Translations under genes and position numbers: made by a program | Source of the DNA: Vanessa cardui | Taxonomy: Eukaryota; Arthropoda; Insecta; Lepidoptera; Nymphalidae | Direction of reading: 5' to 3' | Assembly: GCF_905220365.1 (NCBI RefSeq) | Contig: NC_061146.1 | Location: forward strand, 7,381,538-7,445,537 | Length of the DNA stretch: 64,000 bases | Shown: positions 1-10,544 of the stretch, piece by piece | How positions within the stretch are numbered: position 1 is the first letter of the stretch | Layout: each line of letters opens with the position of its first letter | Notes under the pieces: generated by a model | What the model was told of the DNA's origin: nothing | Databases searched by the model: none | The model's input: the letters and a program-made list of their open reading frames with translations, nothing else

Positions 1-39
1 ATCTCTTAACTGTTACAAAGGATTTTAAATTTATTCTAA

Positions 40-535
40 ATTTAACCATTTGGGCGAATATTCTCTGCGAAATCAATCGAGTGAATATAGAAATTCAGAA
101 AGTAGACATTATCCTTGCCCGTTCCTTCGCACTCATGGATGGTCTGCTCAAAACTTTGCCAAAAAATGAGACATAATCCGATGGAATATTGGATAAAAGA
201 GGCTGGAGAAGTTGCTAAAAAAAGTGGTGTTGACCCTATTTTACAAAATAAACGAATTCCGAAACGGAAAAAAAATTCAATAAGTGTGCGAAGACGAATT
301 ACAAACCCTCCAACCTATTCAATTGCTTTCAAAAGAAATAATGATGGTGTTTGATAGAATTATAGCAGAAATTAAAAAAAGGTTTGAATGTGCTACCATG
401 CTGAATTTGAATTTTGCTTTTCTTAATGGTAGTAATATTTTGAAAATGACAAATGAAGAACTTCAAAAGTATGGAGCAGATCTGGGTCGAAAATACGAGC
501 GAGATTTAAGCATCGTTGAATTCTGAAAGGAACGT
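40..535 (+). pseudogene. hAT-type (DUF4371/ZMYM1-like) transposase fragment
   Basis: Two overlapping reading frames (from about 115 and from 284) together give a continuous protein-like stretch typical of the middle to C-terminal part of insect zinc finger MYM-type 1-like hAT transposases, with segments such as EEAGEVAKK-like, DPILQNKRIPKRKK and FAFLNGSNILKMTNEELQKY. The switch from one frame to the other near position 290 shows a small indel, and the copy ends at a stop at 524-526, just before unrelated gypsy sequence. No start, zinc finger or C-terminal dimerisation domain is present. A separate, independently decayed fragment of the same broad family is at 12560-13370. Family assignment rests on recalled similarity. 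Confidence 0.5.
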
Positions 536-544
536 TTCGGTTTT

Positions 545-1625
545 AAAGAACAAGCTCCGCTCAACTGGCGTAGCCGGTTTTCTGTTACAAAAGGACAAAG
601 AAGGTTTATTATCCAGTTTCTTATTTCAGCCGTAAAACAACTATAGATGAGTAAAAATTACACTCATTTGAAGTAGAGACTCTTGCTGTTATTACGTCAT
701 TGGACCGGTTTCGCGTATATCTCATTGGAAAACTCTTCAAAATTTTTACAGATTGCAACGCCTTAGGGACAACTCTTACTAAACGAGATCTGGTACCACG
801 CATAGAACGTTTGTGGATTCAATTGCAGGAGTTTGATTTTGAAATTGAATACGGGGAGGGGAAGGGGATGGCTCGTGTTGATGCTCTAAGCCATAGCCCA
901 TTTGAAGCAGCAGCCGCTGAAGCACGTGTTTTGGATTTATTTCATATAGGAACGGATGAATGGCTCAGTACTGCTCGGATGGTGGATGAAGACATTTCAG
1001 CAATCGGGAACATTCTCGAGAATCCAAGCAAAAACGAAAGTATTGACGTAGCAAAGATTATAGACAGCTTCACTAAGTTTGTGAACATTGCTGCAGTGAG
1101 AAGTGCAAGGGCAACAACTGCGGTGCGAACAATGAAAGGTCACATAAGCTATTTGTGCGCACCGACAAGGCTTATTACAGACCGTGGCTCTTGCTTCACG
1201 AGTCTGGCCTTTAAGAAATTTATACAAGGTACTGGGATCAAGCATATTTTAAACGCCGTTGCGGCGCCAAGATCAAGTGGCCAAGTCGAGGGATACAAAA
1301 GGACAATATTAGACGCGATAGCTACAAAATCACATGGAAGAGATGAAAGAGCATGGGATGAATTCGTGCCTGGGATCCAAATGGGACTTAATACAACGGT
1401 AAGTAGGACAACGCAGAAAAGTCCTTGTGACCTTCATTTTGGTTATAAGTTTGTAAATGTACCCGAATCGATATTCAATGACGTTTTGGAAGATACGAAT
1501 GTGGTTGCGTCATCTGAAGAAGTGCAAAACATGAGGAGGGAGAGCGGAGACCGTGTAGAAGTACAACAAATGGAAAATGGAGGTTGTTTCGATGGAGAAA
1601 AGGAAACTAGCGCCGCATTATAGGG
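545..1625 (+). pseudogene. pol: Ty3/gypsy pol fragment: RNase H and integrase
   Basis: The fragment opens around 565 with a broken RNase H start (VAGFLLQKDKEG in one frame) and continues in an open frame from about 700. That frame has the end of RNase H (DCNALGTTLTKRDL, FEIEYGEGKGMARVDAL) and then an integrase core with ITDRGSCFTS (second catalytic Asp) and SSGQVEGYKRTILDAI (catalytic Glu). The HHCC zinc finger and the first part of the integrase core between them are missing, so the copy carries an internal deletion as well as a 5' truncation. It is an inactive relic. Its own 3' non-coding part and a candidate LTR follow directly. Confidence 0.8.
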
Positions 1626-2065
1626 GAGTGGGGGACTCTCGGCACTCAACTAAAGACTTCCACAGATGGTGAGGAGAACGATGGTGATACTGACGATAGA
1701 TAGAGATATAAAGAGTAAGATCTATTTGCCATAATTTCGCCTACATAAATGAAGAAGTTATTGTATGGTATTGTGTGGTACGTATTCATGTATTGTGTAT
1801 TAACTACATATACCTATATAATTTAATTCAGATTGTTTATATTTGTTGGTACGGGGACGTACCGGAGGTCTGATGGCCGAGCTGTTAGCATATTTATTTT
1901 AATATGATCATATTTTATTGTTTTAATGTATTAAAGTATTATCAGCATAAATAATTCGATTTAAATAGTTGTTACAATTTGCGTTGATTGTCAACATCCG
2001 GTTTTGACTAAATTGTTTTTTAAAATGGATCGAAACCGGATGTTGCTACAGTCGAAGGAGGGGCG
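1626..2065 (+). other. Gypsy 3' non-coding segment with hairpin and polypurine tract
   Basis: No gene is visible here. The stretch follows the integrase frame and ends in a purine-rich run at 2054-2065 (GAAGGAGGGGCG) directly before TGTAAACA, which is what a polypurine tract before a 3' LTR looks like. A 16-bp inverted repeat, CAACATCCGGTTTTGA at 1992-2007 and its near-perfect complement at 2030-2045, forms a strong hairpin just upstream of that tract. The role of the hairpin is unknown. Confidence 0.45.
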
Positions 2066-2400
2066 TGTAAACATTAAATACTATTAGTAAGCCTAGAAAT
2101 GGTCATTCTTACTTTAATCGTCGAATTGGAAGGATCGAAAACCACTTCAGGAGAGATAAAGTATTGATTGTGAAGAGAGTTTTTGTATTATTCCAACAAT
2201 ATATACACAGACGCATAGACACCACATATATTATAATAATATTTACATTATGTATACATATACGTTAATATATTTTATTAAATTGTATTTATATTATAAT
2301 TATTAATACACTATACAAAAACACACACAGTAACACGAATACATAATATTTATATATATTTAATATTATTTATAAACGCACGGTTATTCTCCCGCGCGCC
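2066..2400 (+). repeat. Candidate 3' LTR of the gypsy relic
   Basis: The stretch begins TGTAAACATT immediately after a purine tract, is AT-rich and non-coding, and contains CA-rich runs. The end is not sharply defined because there is no second LTR in the window to compare it with; the GC-rich sequence from about 2388 may already be outside. It is called an LTR from position only. Confidence 0.3.
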
Positions 2401-2639
2401 GGCCGCGGCGTTCATATTAGAGCCGTCTGAAGCGGCAGTATGTCTTAGGGCCTGTCCGCACAGCGATATTTCACCGCGCGGTTTTTTTTCGTCATTCTGT
2501 AACACATTGAATCATATGGAAGTATCCGCACAGGCAATAAAAAAGTTCGCGCGATAAAAAAATCTGTGATTTCATGCAGAATTGACGCGATGCGGTGCGG
2601 AAATAAATCCGCGAATGTTTTGTGCAGTATAAAGTAGCT

Positions 2640-2943
2640 ATGGCTACGTCCGCACTGCGAAATAAATTCGCGCGTTTTGCTCAGTCGTGCAACGGTAGCG
2701 TTAAGGAAAGGATGTCGCGCGCCTCTTCTCCCGCCCGATCGGTGGTCGCGCAGGCCTTACCGGAAAATAACGATATTGATGTGGAACAATTAATCTCACT
2801 GATGCACATGAGACCTCCTCTGTGGGACAAATTTGATCAAAAATACCACGATAGAACATTGAAGGCGAGGTTGTGGGAGGAAATTCATCAAAACTTATAT
2901 TTTACTTGGGAACAGTGGAGTGATGCTGAAAGAAAACCAAAAG
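2640..2943 (+). CDS. MADF-domain protein of Harbinger element, exon 1
   Basis: The open frame has a clear MADF DNA-binding domain: DVEQLISLMHMRPPLWD, then a Lys/Arg-rich helix and LWEEIHQNLYFTWEQWSDAE. In PIF/Harbinger elements such Myb/SANT/MADF proteins partner the nuclease and help bring it to the termini. In-frame ATGs occur at 2640 and 2712; the first lies in terminal-repeat sequence, so the second may be the real start. A good splice donor (AAG|GTAAGAA) at 2943/2944 cuts the frame right after the domain's middle, and a candidate second exon begins at 4269. The gene would therefore enclose the antiparallel nuclease gene in its intron. Exon 2 is damaged. Confidence 0.6.
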
Positions 2944-2987
2944 GTAAGAAAAGTGAATACTTTATTTTACTATTTCAATGAAGCTTT

Positions 2988-3252
2988 TAATACGCGGCTC
3001 GTAAGTAGAATCTAAATGGCAGTATTTCTTTGTATGGTACGGAGTCACACATATTGTATACCCTATCGGTTTAGGTAATTAACTAAATGTAAACAATCTT
3101 GGTATGTATTTTATACGAAAAATGTGAAATTGTTTTTATTACGTAACATTTTTCATAAAAAGAGATACCACGAATGTTTACCTTTAGTTTATTACCTAAA
3201 CCGATAGGGTATAGGTACCGCCATTTTGTTGCAACTCATGGCGCTGCGTATT
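2988..3252. repeat. MITE-like inverted repeat inside the MADF intron
   Basis: The arms at about 3056-3096 and 3172-3213 are nearly perfect reverse complements, sharing TATACCCTATCGGTTTAGGT at their outer part. Weaker matching continues outward (AATGGCAGTA against AATGGCGGTA, then AATACGCGGC against AATACGCAGCG), with an extra block of about 25 bases in the left arm. The region has no coding potential. It looks like a small non-autonomous foldback or MITE inserted in the larger transposon. Confidence 0.55.
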
Positions 3253-3314
3253 ATAAAAATGTATAATAAATTACAGGTAATACTTTTTTATCTGTGTACA
3301 GATGTAGGATAGAT

Positions 3315-4205
3315 TTATATTCTTTCATATTGCCATGAAATTGACCCTTTCGATGAATCAAAATATTCTGCAAAATATTTTCTGTTTTCAATGCTGGGTA
3401 TTCTAGATCTCACAGGAGTAGGGCACAAACTTTGAAGCTCGCTCCCATACAGTCTCTCTTTAAACCTAATTCCATCATGTTTGCGAACGTAATTATGTAA
3501 AATGCAACACGCTTTAATTATTTGATCACAAGTTGATAGTTTTACATCTAAAGCTCGATGTAAAATTCTCCATTTATTAGTAAGTATGCCAAACGTGCAT
3601 TCTACAAATCTTCTTGCTAGTGTGAGTCGGTAATTAAAAACTCGTTGAGTTACAGATAGGTTTCTTTTAGGGAATGGTCTCATTATGTGTTCTGAGAGCG
3701 CAAACGCTTCATCTCCAACAAAATATAAGGCATTTTTTGTCTATCTTCATCATTTGGCAGGCATTTTGGTGATGGAAGTATGAACTGGTCACCTTCAAGT
3801 TTCTTCTCAAATATAGAATTTCTAAAAATCGTAGAGTCACTGCTGCTGCCGTAAGCACCTATGTCAACACTGATAAAATAATAATTTGCATCAGCAACCG
3901 CCATCAAAACTAAGGAGTGATATTGTTTATAATTATAAAATTCAGAACCTACGCAATTAGGTTTTTCGCATCTTATATGCTTTCCATTCACCGCTCCCAA
4001 GCAGTGTAAAATAGGTCTTTTCATAAAAAAATTCAGCAATATTAGACCAAGTTCTTTCATCTGGTTCTGGCATGTATGAAGGTTGTAAACATGACCATAA
4101 TTTTTCACACGTGCCTTCTATAATTTCGCCAATTGTAGAGATACCAATTACATTCGTAATATAGCGAATAGTAACTATTTCCTGAAGCCAAATACATAAA
4201 ATACA
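3315..4205 (-). pseudogene. HARBI1-like: HARBI1-like nuclease (PIF/Harbinger transposase)
   Basis: On the minus strand two adjacent frames give a HARBI1-type DDE nuclease: an N-terminal part with EPDERTWSNIAEFFYE, then LGAVNGKHIRCEKP, YYFISVDIGAYGSSSDST, a GDEAFALSEHIMRP region at the frame switch near 3685, and RRFVECTFGILTNKWRIL with CCILHNYVRK. In the family the first motif is normally GA(I/V)DGKH; here Asp is Asn (codon at 3986-3988), removing a catalytic residue. At least two frameshifts are needed (near 3685 and above 4030). The gene lies antiparallel between the two MADF exons of the same element. Confidence 0.8.
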
Positions 4206-4268
4206 AACAGATAATTCAATACTCTAGATAAAATAATACTAAATAAAATCGTTTGTTTTCTTTCAAAG

Positions 4269-4520
4269 GAGCTGATGTTCAAAAAAATGGAAAAATCTTA
4301 AAGACTTTAATCTTAAATTTCAAAGAGGTGGCAACGGATAAAAAGGTAGTTTCTGGTCAAGCGACAAAGAAAAAAAAGAGACCGTACCGTAAAGTGTCCG
4401 TACCATACACATGAGAGCACTTTCATTTTTAGCCACTCAAAAAACATTCAGAGACACTACAAATAATATTAGAGATTCAGGAATCACCAACAGCAATGCC
4501 GGAGACTTTAGTAACTTAAC
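4269..4520 (+). pseudogene. Candidate MADF exon 2 (damaged)
   Basis: A pyrimidine-rich acceptor (TTTCTTTCAAAG) ends at 4268 and is followed by ADVQKNGKILKTLILNFKEV and a Lys-rich stretch, close to the expected second half of a MADF domain (which normally has VQKKWK). The frame then meets stops, while another frame continues with a Ser/Thr/Asp-rich segment. One or more indels are needed, so the gene is probably dead. Joining to exon 1 is an inference from splice signals and domain completeness. Confidence 0.4.
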
Positions 4521-4559
4521 CGACGAAGATACTGATACAGAAGCTCACAACAACTGGAA

Positions 4560-5715
4560 GGCCAGTTCATGATCGCAGGCATCACCAACGATGCAACAAA
4601 ATTCTTTTACGTCGTCTCACAATTAGACCGGCAATACGCGCGTGCAGTCAAGGACATTATTACCAATCCTACTGCTCGGGATAAATACGAGAAGCTCAAG
4701 TCAGAGCTAATCTGAAGATTGTGTGCTTCAAATGAGAAGAAATACAGCAACTTCTGATGCACGAGGAACTGGGTGACCGCAGACTGTCACAATTTCTTCG
4801 GCATCTCCAGGGCCTAGCAGGTCAAGAAGTGACGGACGAGTTCCTGCGCACCATCTGGACGAGCCGACTTCCTGCAAACATCCAATCCATACTAGCAGCT
4901 CAACCTCATGCGAGTCTGGACACCCTGGCCTGCCTGCCTCGCGGACAGAATCCACGACATTGTGCCGACACCAACTCAAGATGTCGATGCGAGGAGCAGC
5001 ACCAATCCGGGATCCAGCATCGAGTCTCTGGCTCGAGAAGTCGCCGAGCTACCTATGCAATTACAAAGCCTCACTACCAGAGACCGCAGACCCAGGTCTC
5101 GCAGCAGTACGTGGAGCCGTCCACGCTCGCGGTCGAACTCCAGGTACAGTAAGTTCCCGCTTTGCTGGTACCACTCTAAGTTCGGCAGCGGAGCCAAGAA
5201 GTGTGTCCGTCTCTGCGACTTCAAGGCGGCGGAAAACTCTCTGGGCGGTCGGTAATCGCGACAACAGCCCCATCACCTCTGGTCGCCTGTTCGTCACGGA
5301 CAAATGGACGAAGACGCAGTTCCTGGTCGACACCGGTAGCGACTTGTGCGTCTTCCCCCTCTTCATGCTACGGGAACGTCGTGAACCAACGACGTACAAG
5401 CTCACGGCAGTCAACGGGTCGACCATCAATACGTACGGGTACAAACAACCTGAACCTCGGACTTCGGCGTGACTACCCGTGGTGTTTCGTGGTGGCAAAT
5501 GTGACAAAGCCCATTATAGGAGTAGACTTTCTATCTTTTTGTAATTTAGTTGTAGATTGTAGGAACCAGAAAATTAAAGATAACGCTACTTCTTTATCTA
5601 TTAGCGCTTGTGCGGCTTTAAATTGTATAGATGTGTTGTCTATAAAGGTGTCGACTGGCGATACGCGGTATCATCAACTACTCTCACGCGAGTTCGCTGA
5701 TATCACGCGGCTTTT
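4560..5715 (+). pseudogene. gag-pol: Ty3/gypsy gag-protease fragment
   Basis: Scattered over three frames is a typical insect single-ORF gypsy start: a gag core (FFYVVSQLDRQYARAVKDII, then DKYEKLKSELI), HEELGDRRLSQFLRHLQGLA, LRTIWTSRLPANIQSILAAQ, an Arg/Ser-rich tail, the Cys/His block CWYHSKFGSGAKKCVRLC, and an aspartic protease with FLVDTGSDLCVFP followed by KPIIGVDFLSFCNLVVDC. The fragment stops where reverse transcriptase should start, at about 5715. There are at least three frameshifts plus stops, so it is non-functional. It abuts the broken Harbinger element upstream. Confidence 0.8.
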
Positions 5716-6660
5716 ACTTTTAAAGAGACGCAACAAGAGTTAGTAACAAATTCAAAAGCGGCGGGTGTTTTGCTAGATGATTTTACACAGAAAATTTCCG
5801 AGCAGGTTAACGTTAGTAATATTCCCGTAATAGTAGTACCGCCCCCAGAAACTATACTTCTCACACAAGAAGCTATTGTGGAAGAATCATTATTTGTCAT
5901 ATAAAAAAAGTGTATGGTTATTCCTACAATCGTACGTTCCAATGAAATAGTGGCAAATACAGACAACGATAAATTATTTAAGCCATCGGGAACATTACCA
6001 ACCAACAATTCAACTTATTCTGTGACTACGCCAGTTCCTCAAGAAAGATTCTCACCACCGAATGAAACGGATAGAAAAGTAGAAAATAGCAAACCCATCA
6101 TTTCCAAAGAAGCACTAACTTCTCAAATAGCATCTGTAGTACAAAGTGGTATGAATATAGTTGGTGATAAACACGAATAATGCGTAACCCCAAACAATCG
6201 GACTAAAAAAAATCATCCAAATCTGGTGAACTGTCTTCATCTCACCCTATAAAGATACTTACTAGATCTGCTGATATATACATTGGAATCGTCTTCGATT
6301 TCGACGTCCCAGAATAATAAAAAATATGAAGATAGTTCTACCAATATTCAGAATTCAGTTACTGAATCAAATTTCCCTACTCAAGATCAAAGCGAAAATT
6401 CTCAAAATTCCAAGAAATCTGTATTTTACACACCCTTCTAAAATGCTTTGTTGTGGCCAGAAACTCCGTCGACCAGTAAAGATAAAATACTTATTAAAAA
6501 AAACTGGCTCTCATTATAGGAACTGATATAGGATTATAGGAATACATTGCATATGAAAAGAAGCTTAAAGAAGAAAAAGATGACAAGCTAAAGCAAAAAT
6601 AAATAAGAAAACAAGACCGTGAAAATAAAGCCAAAGAAAAAATAAAGGCGAAGAATATTA
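5716..6660 (+). pseudogene. Degenerate coding remnant, possibly pogo-like C-terminal tail
   Basis: Several short frames with Ser/Thr/Pro-rich, then Lys/Glu-rich composition run through this stretch; the longest runs from 5914 to 6180. Around 6400-6650 there are traces reading FYTPF.NALLWPETPST and then YEKKLKEEKDDKLKQK, a pattern I associate with the charged tails of pogo/jerky-type transposases. No catalytic motif is present and the frames are broken. The assignment is weak; it could be part of another decayed gene. Confidence 0.3.
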
Positions 6661-6949
6661 TATATTTTTTTTCATAATTTACGCTTCATACTCTTCATTT
6701 TGTGAATGCAGTCTACAGTATGGTTTATAAGTATTACGTTAAAAAAAAAAAACAAGTCTAGTTAGACAATCACAGTGACTAATAATAACATCACGGGTGT
6801 TAATTTTCATCAAAATCAACAAGAAGAACCAACATAGAATCATTTAAAAATTTTTCAGACCACTTGACGTTACGTAGGGTTTCGGGACAAAAATATCTTG
6901 AATAGTCTTTACACAGATACGTATGATGTAGTTAAGTGATTTTTATTGT
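6661..6949. other. AT-rich gap, nothing recognised
   Basis: The stretch has a poly(A) run near 6741 and no open frame of note. It may be intron sequence of the pseudogene that follows, because a splice-acceptor-like TTTTTCTTTTAG ends at 6960. Confidence 0.4.
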
Positions 6950-8860
6950 TTTTCTTTTAGGAGGAAATGAAGAAAATTCACGTGATTTATTTGATTCAAT
7001 GTTGAGGTTTGTACCTACATATCTACATGATTTTTTTTAATTACCGTATCTGTTTCATGCTTGCGACTTATTTAACGACTGTGTGTTCTTTCCAGGAACA
7101 AATATCTGTTTCGAGTCCAGTTTTTTCTGACACAGATTCCAAATTATACCTACTACCGCCTGTACAAGATGTATGTAGAAATTTAAATAACCTACGATTT
7201 ATAGTTAAGAAATTTCATATTGTTGATGGTCATATTGTAAAAATTTAATAAATTAAAAACATAAACCATTATGTTAATTTAATTTTTGCGGGCTTCATCT
7301 GATGAATCTTACTTATACGATGACAAGATTTTAGATCGAGCTTGCTCATTTGGCAATGTACCTCATTCATCAGAAAAGTTTCACCAAAAGAACTACTCAT
7401 GATTAGAACTCAATCCCTTATCTGACAAAAACATTAAGCAGCCTTTAAATGAAGAAACCTCGGTAATCTGTAGAGATAGTATTTTAAGTGACATTAGTAA
7501 TTCACCTGGCGTAGCTCTTACTGTGAATAGTAGATTATTAAAACCGGTATCCATATCGACACATAAATCTAATTCTCTAGTAACTATATCCAAGAAGATG
7601 AGCTTACAAACGATGATGATGTTATAAAACCAAAGAAACCACCTAAATGCAACTGTGTTTTCCTAGGTAAGGACTACTGTTTTTTACTGCGAATGTTTTA
7701 TTTTAAATTCTGCCAGACATTTGACATCATTTTTTTGAACCTGAAGTTCAAAAAATTTTATCGATGCCCAAAAAACTCAAGAAAGAAAAGAAAGAAAAAA
7801 CCTTATCATGGCACTACGAAAAAAAGAAATTTTATTCAAAATTCAGTAGAAGTTACTAAACCCATGCGAAAACCAATATTCACAGATTATTTGCCCTGTA
7901 CAAACTGTCTCGGTTTCTACTAAAATAAACTTTTGTGGAAACATAAGAAAAAGTGCACACAAAATTCGAATAAAACTACTGTAAATGTTATCTGAAGCCC
8001 AAAACCTATTGAAAAGAAATTTAAAAATAGATGAAAAACTTAAGGATACTGTATTTCTGCGAATGAGACCCGATAAAACATCACTTGTTGCCAAATCAGA
8101 TGTCCTAATATGTTCTTTTGAATCCCAGTACATGAAAACCCACGGGGAACAACATTTTGTTAACGTAATTACTCGAAAAATGAGGGAATTAGCGAAATTA
8201 TTGCAAGAAATGAAAAAGATTAATCCTTCCATAAAAGATTTATTTGACGCACTTAGACCGTAGTGCATACTACGACACCATTGGTAGCCACAAAAATAGT
8301 GGTAAAGTATGACTCTGAAAAAGATAGATTTGAATCACCTACATTTGCTGTGAATATTTCTACTAGTATAAAATAATGCTGCAATATAGCCATTTTATTT
8401 GCATTAAAAAAAACAAGGACCTTACATGGAAACAAACACGGCAGAAATAGAGGCAGACCTAAAAACTTTAATTCAAATCATTGAACCTAATTGGAAATTT
8501 GATATATCTAGCCAAGCAGCATCTGATCTAAACACAAATAAGTGGAATAAAGTAACTATAGTCCCGTTAGCTAATGACTTAAAAATACCTAACAGAATAC
8601 CTCGGAAAAAAAATCAGAAGAAGCTGCGAACAAAATCAAAGAAGGTTTATTTAATGTTTCGACTTATATTCAGCTATTAGAGTCTATATTGAAGGGCTTA
8701 GTTACTGAACAGACGCAGGCCTGGAGAGCTTCAGAGAATCAAAATTAACGATTATGTAGAATCTGATAATAATGCTGCTGATAAATACGAAGAATGTGAC
8801 CGGACTCTTAATGTATCGGAAAGGGTCTTGCTATAAAAAATTAAAAGAGCTGTCATTACA
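6950..8860 (+). pseudogene. Multi-exon pseudogene of an unrecognised arthropod repeat gene family
   Basis: Frames separated by intron-like gaps give pieces of one protein: an acidic part (7090-7620), a possible C2H2-like finger CTNCLGFYSKINFWKHKKKC read across 7900-7960 with a frame change, then FLRMRPDKTSLVAKSDVLIC, HFVNVITRKMRELAKLLQEM, KYDSEKDRFESPTFAVNIST, DLKTLIQIIEPNWKFDISSQ, and finally traces up to 8860. I have seen this order of motifs in multi-copy uncharacterised insect and fish proteins but cannot name a domain or a reaction. Likely splice sites (TTTTAG at 6960, TTTCCAG at 7095, AG|GTAAGG at 7666) show it is not a processed copy. Stops and frameshifts make it non-functional. Confidence 0.5.
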
Positions 8861-9065
8861 CTGAGACGTCACTAAAATATTTAAGTCCAACTCAATTATT
8901 TGAGACGCTGTTAAATTAAAATTTCGCATAATCAAACGTCATTTTTGAGCATCACTCAAATTTGAGAGTGACTCAAAATAAATAGCCTTTAAATTTGAGA
9001 GTGGTTGCTAGCTATCTTAAATCGTTTTTCAGTGTTTTATATGTTTTGAAAACTATCTTCACTTT
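8861..9065. repeat. Non-coding AT-rich segment with repeated TCAAATTTGAGAGTG
   Basis: The motif CTCAAATTTGAGAGTGACTC near 8957 recurs as TTTAAATTTGAGAGTGGTTG near 8990, and similar TTTGAG words occur upstream. No coding signal is seen. It sits directly before a HARBI1-like nuclease fragment and may be part of that or another small element. Confidence 0.3.
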
Positions 9066-9563
9066 CAATTCGTGGTAGCAAGATGGCCGGGCTCTGTTCA
9101 TGATACTTTTTTAACGAATCGCCTTTATGTGCACAATTTGAGCGTGGTGATTATTCAAATTATGTGCTCTTAGGAGACAGTGGTTACCCATTTCCACATT
9201 ATTTGCTTACTCCTCTATTAAATCCAAACACAATAGCTAAAGAAGCATATAATAAAGCTCAAATATCATCGAGGAACCCTATTGAAAGGCTTTTTGGTGT
9301 TCTAAAACGTAGATTTCCATATTTACATAATGGCCTAGGAGTGAATGTTAAAAATATTCCACCAATTATTGTGGCATGTACAGTGCTTTATAATATTGCA
9401 CTGTCTAGGCAAGATAACATAATAGTTGAAGAGGAAACATTAAATAGTGTAGAGGAAACACAAACTGATGAAACAATCCATGAAGGCAGAATTTTGTTGT
9501 TTTATCATCAATTATTAATACACATTTTACTTTTTAAACATTTTTTTATTTTCTATTTAGTAT
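9066..9563 (+). pseudogene. HARBI1-like nuclease, C-terminal fragment
   Basis: A broken start reads VARWPGSVHDT (the family's second catalytic Asp region) with a one-base shift, then an open frame from about 9160 contains LLGDSGYPFPHYLLTPLLNP, SSRNPIERLFGVLKRRFPYL and VACTVLYNIA, the standard last third of a HARBI1 nuclease. The first catalytic region is absent, so it is a 5'-truncated relic. It belongs to a different HARBI1 subgroup (GDSGYP type) from the one at 3315-4205 (GDEAFAL type). Confidence 0.75.
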
Positions 9564-10105
9564 GAGCAGCTTATAAACAATAAACTTAATGAAATTAACA
9601 ATAAAAATCTGTCTTATATTTTCAACTAAATATCTTAATATTAATATTCCTTAAAAAATAAATAAATATGTTTATAAAAATATAGATAAATTTACAGAAA
9701 TACTATGGTGGACCCTGTTATCTTTTCTTCCTCAAAAGACGTAAACAAATTGTTGAAAATAGTAAGGATAAAGGCCTCACAGTAGGAATGTTGTTGCTTG
9801 ATTCCCCTAAGTAGAAAGCGGATAACAGTGTATATATAAGAGAAGCCTTGATCAAGAATGTAAAAAACCTTTTGTACAATGCCAAAACTCAATTAAGAGG
9901 TTCTTTCCAGTTTGAGACGGTAATGTTTGTGTAAGGAAAACAAGCGAAAGTAAGATCTACTGCATAAAATCCGACCAAGACATAAAGAAACTACTGGTTA
10001 ACTATTTAAACATGTACATGAATATATACACAATAATAATAATACACAAGTACATGAACTGTTCGATTGCCATTCCACGAAGGCGTTTTTCCAAAGATTA
10101 CCAGC
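9564..10105. other. AT-rich gap, nothing recognised
   Basis: No protein similarity is apparent on either strand. There is a short AAT repeat (AATAATAATAATACAC) near 10031. The sequence is otherwise unremarkable. Confidence 0.5.
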
Positions 10106-10109
10106 CAGT

Positions 10110-10440
10110 AATAATTTAGCTTTATCTTGTTTACATTTTAATATTAGGTCTATAAAAAAATTACAAAACTACTCCAAGTTATTCATAGTTGCCCGTTTCC
10201 CTTAGATGTAATTGCACTAACAGAAGTAGGAATTTTAGACGGACTCGAAAAGTTGTTTAATATACCTGGGTATAACATGTTTTCACAACTAAGAAATAAC
10301 ATGCGAGGAGGTGGTATTATATTGTACGTGAAGAACTGTATTAAATTTACTGTTTGTGATGATATATGCAAAACGTTGGAGTGCCTATGTGGAATTATTA
10401 AAATAAACTCCCAAGATGCTATTGTAAGTGTGTCATAAAA
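10110..10440 (+). pseudogene. Non-LTR retrotransposon endonuclease (APE) fragment
   Basis: A frame starting near 10125 reads HFNIRSIKKLQNYSKLFIVA then LDVIALTEVGI, FNIPGYNMFSQLR and RGGGIILYVKN. These are the first blocks of an apurinic-like endonuclease of a CR1/Jockey-type LINE: the Asn motif NIRS, the Glu motif ALTE and the RGGG turn. Later catalytic blocks (GDFN, SDH) are missing because the piece ends at about 10440. It is a short dead fragment. Confidence 0.6.
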
Positions 10441-10544
10441 TTCTTAGCCTGTGTAATGTAATTGTCAAGGCGACGCCTAAAAAAATTATTGTTTGTACCC
10501 TCCTCTCTAATCTCAATTAAAGGCGGTTGGTCTTATAGAAGTGT

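Larger units (their letters stand above)
2448..4555 (+). mobile_element. PIF/Harbinger DNA transposon, 3' end missing
   Basis: A plausible left terminus starts at 2448 with GGGCCTGTCCGCACAGCG, preceded by TTA at 2445-2447, the usual PIF/Harbinger target. The first 200 bases hold several imperfect copies of a motif around TCCGCAC..GCGAAATAAATTCGCGCG (near 2457, 2527, 2596 and 2649). Inside are the two genes expected of the superfamily: a DNA-binding MADF protein on the plus strand and a HARBI1-like nuclease on the minus strand. No matching right terminus was found before gypsy sequence takes over near 4560, so the element looks truncated on that side. Confidence 0.65.
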
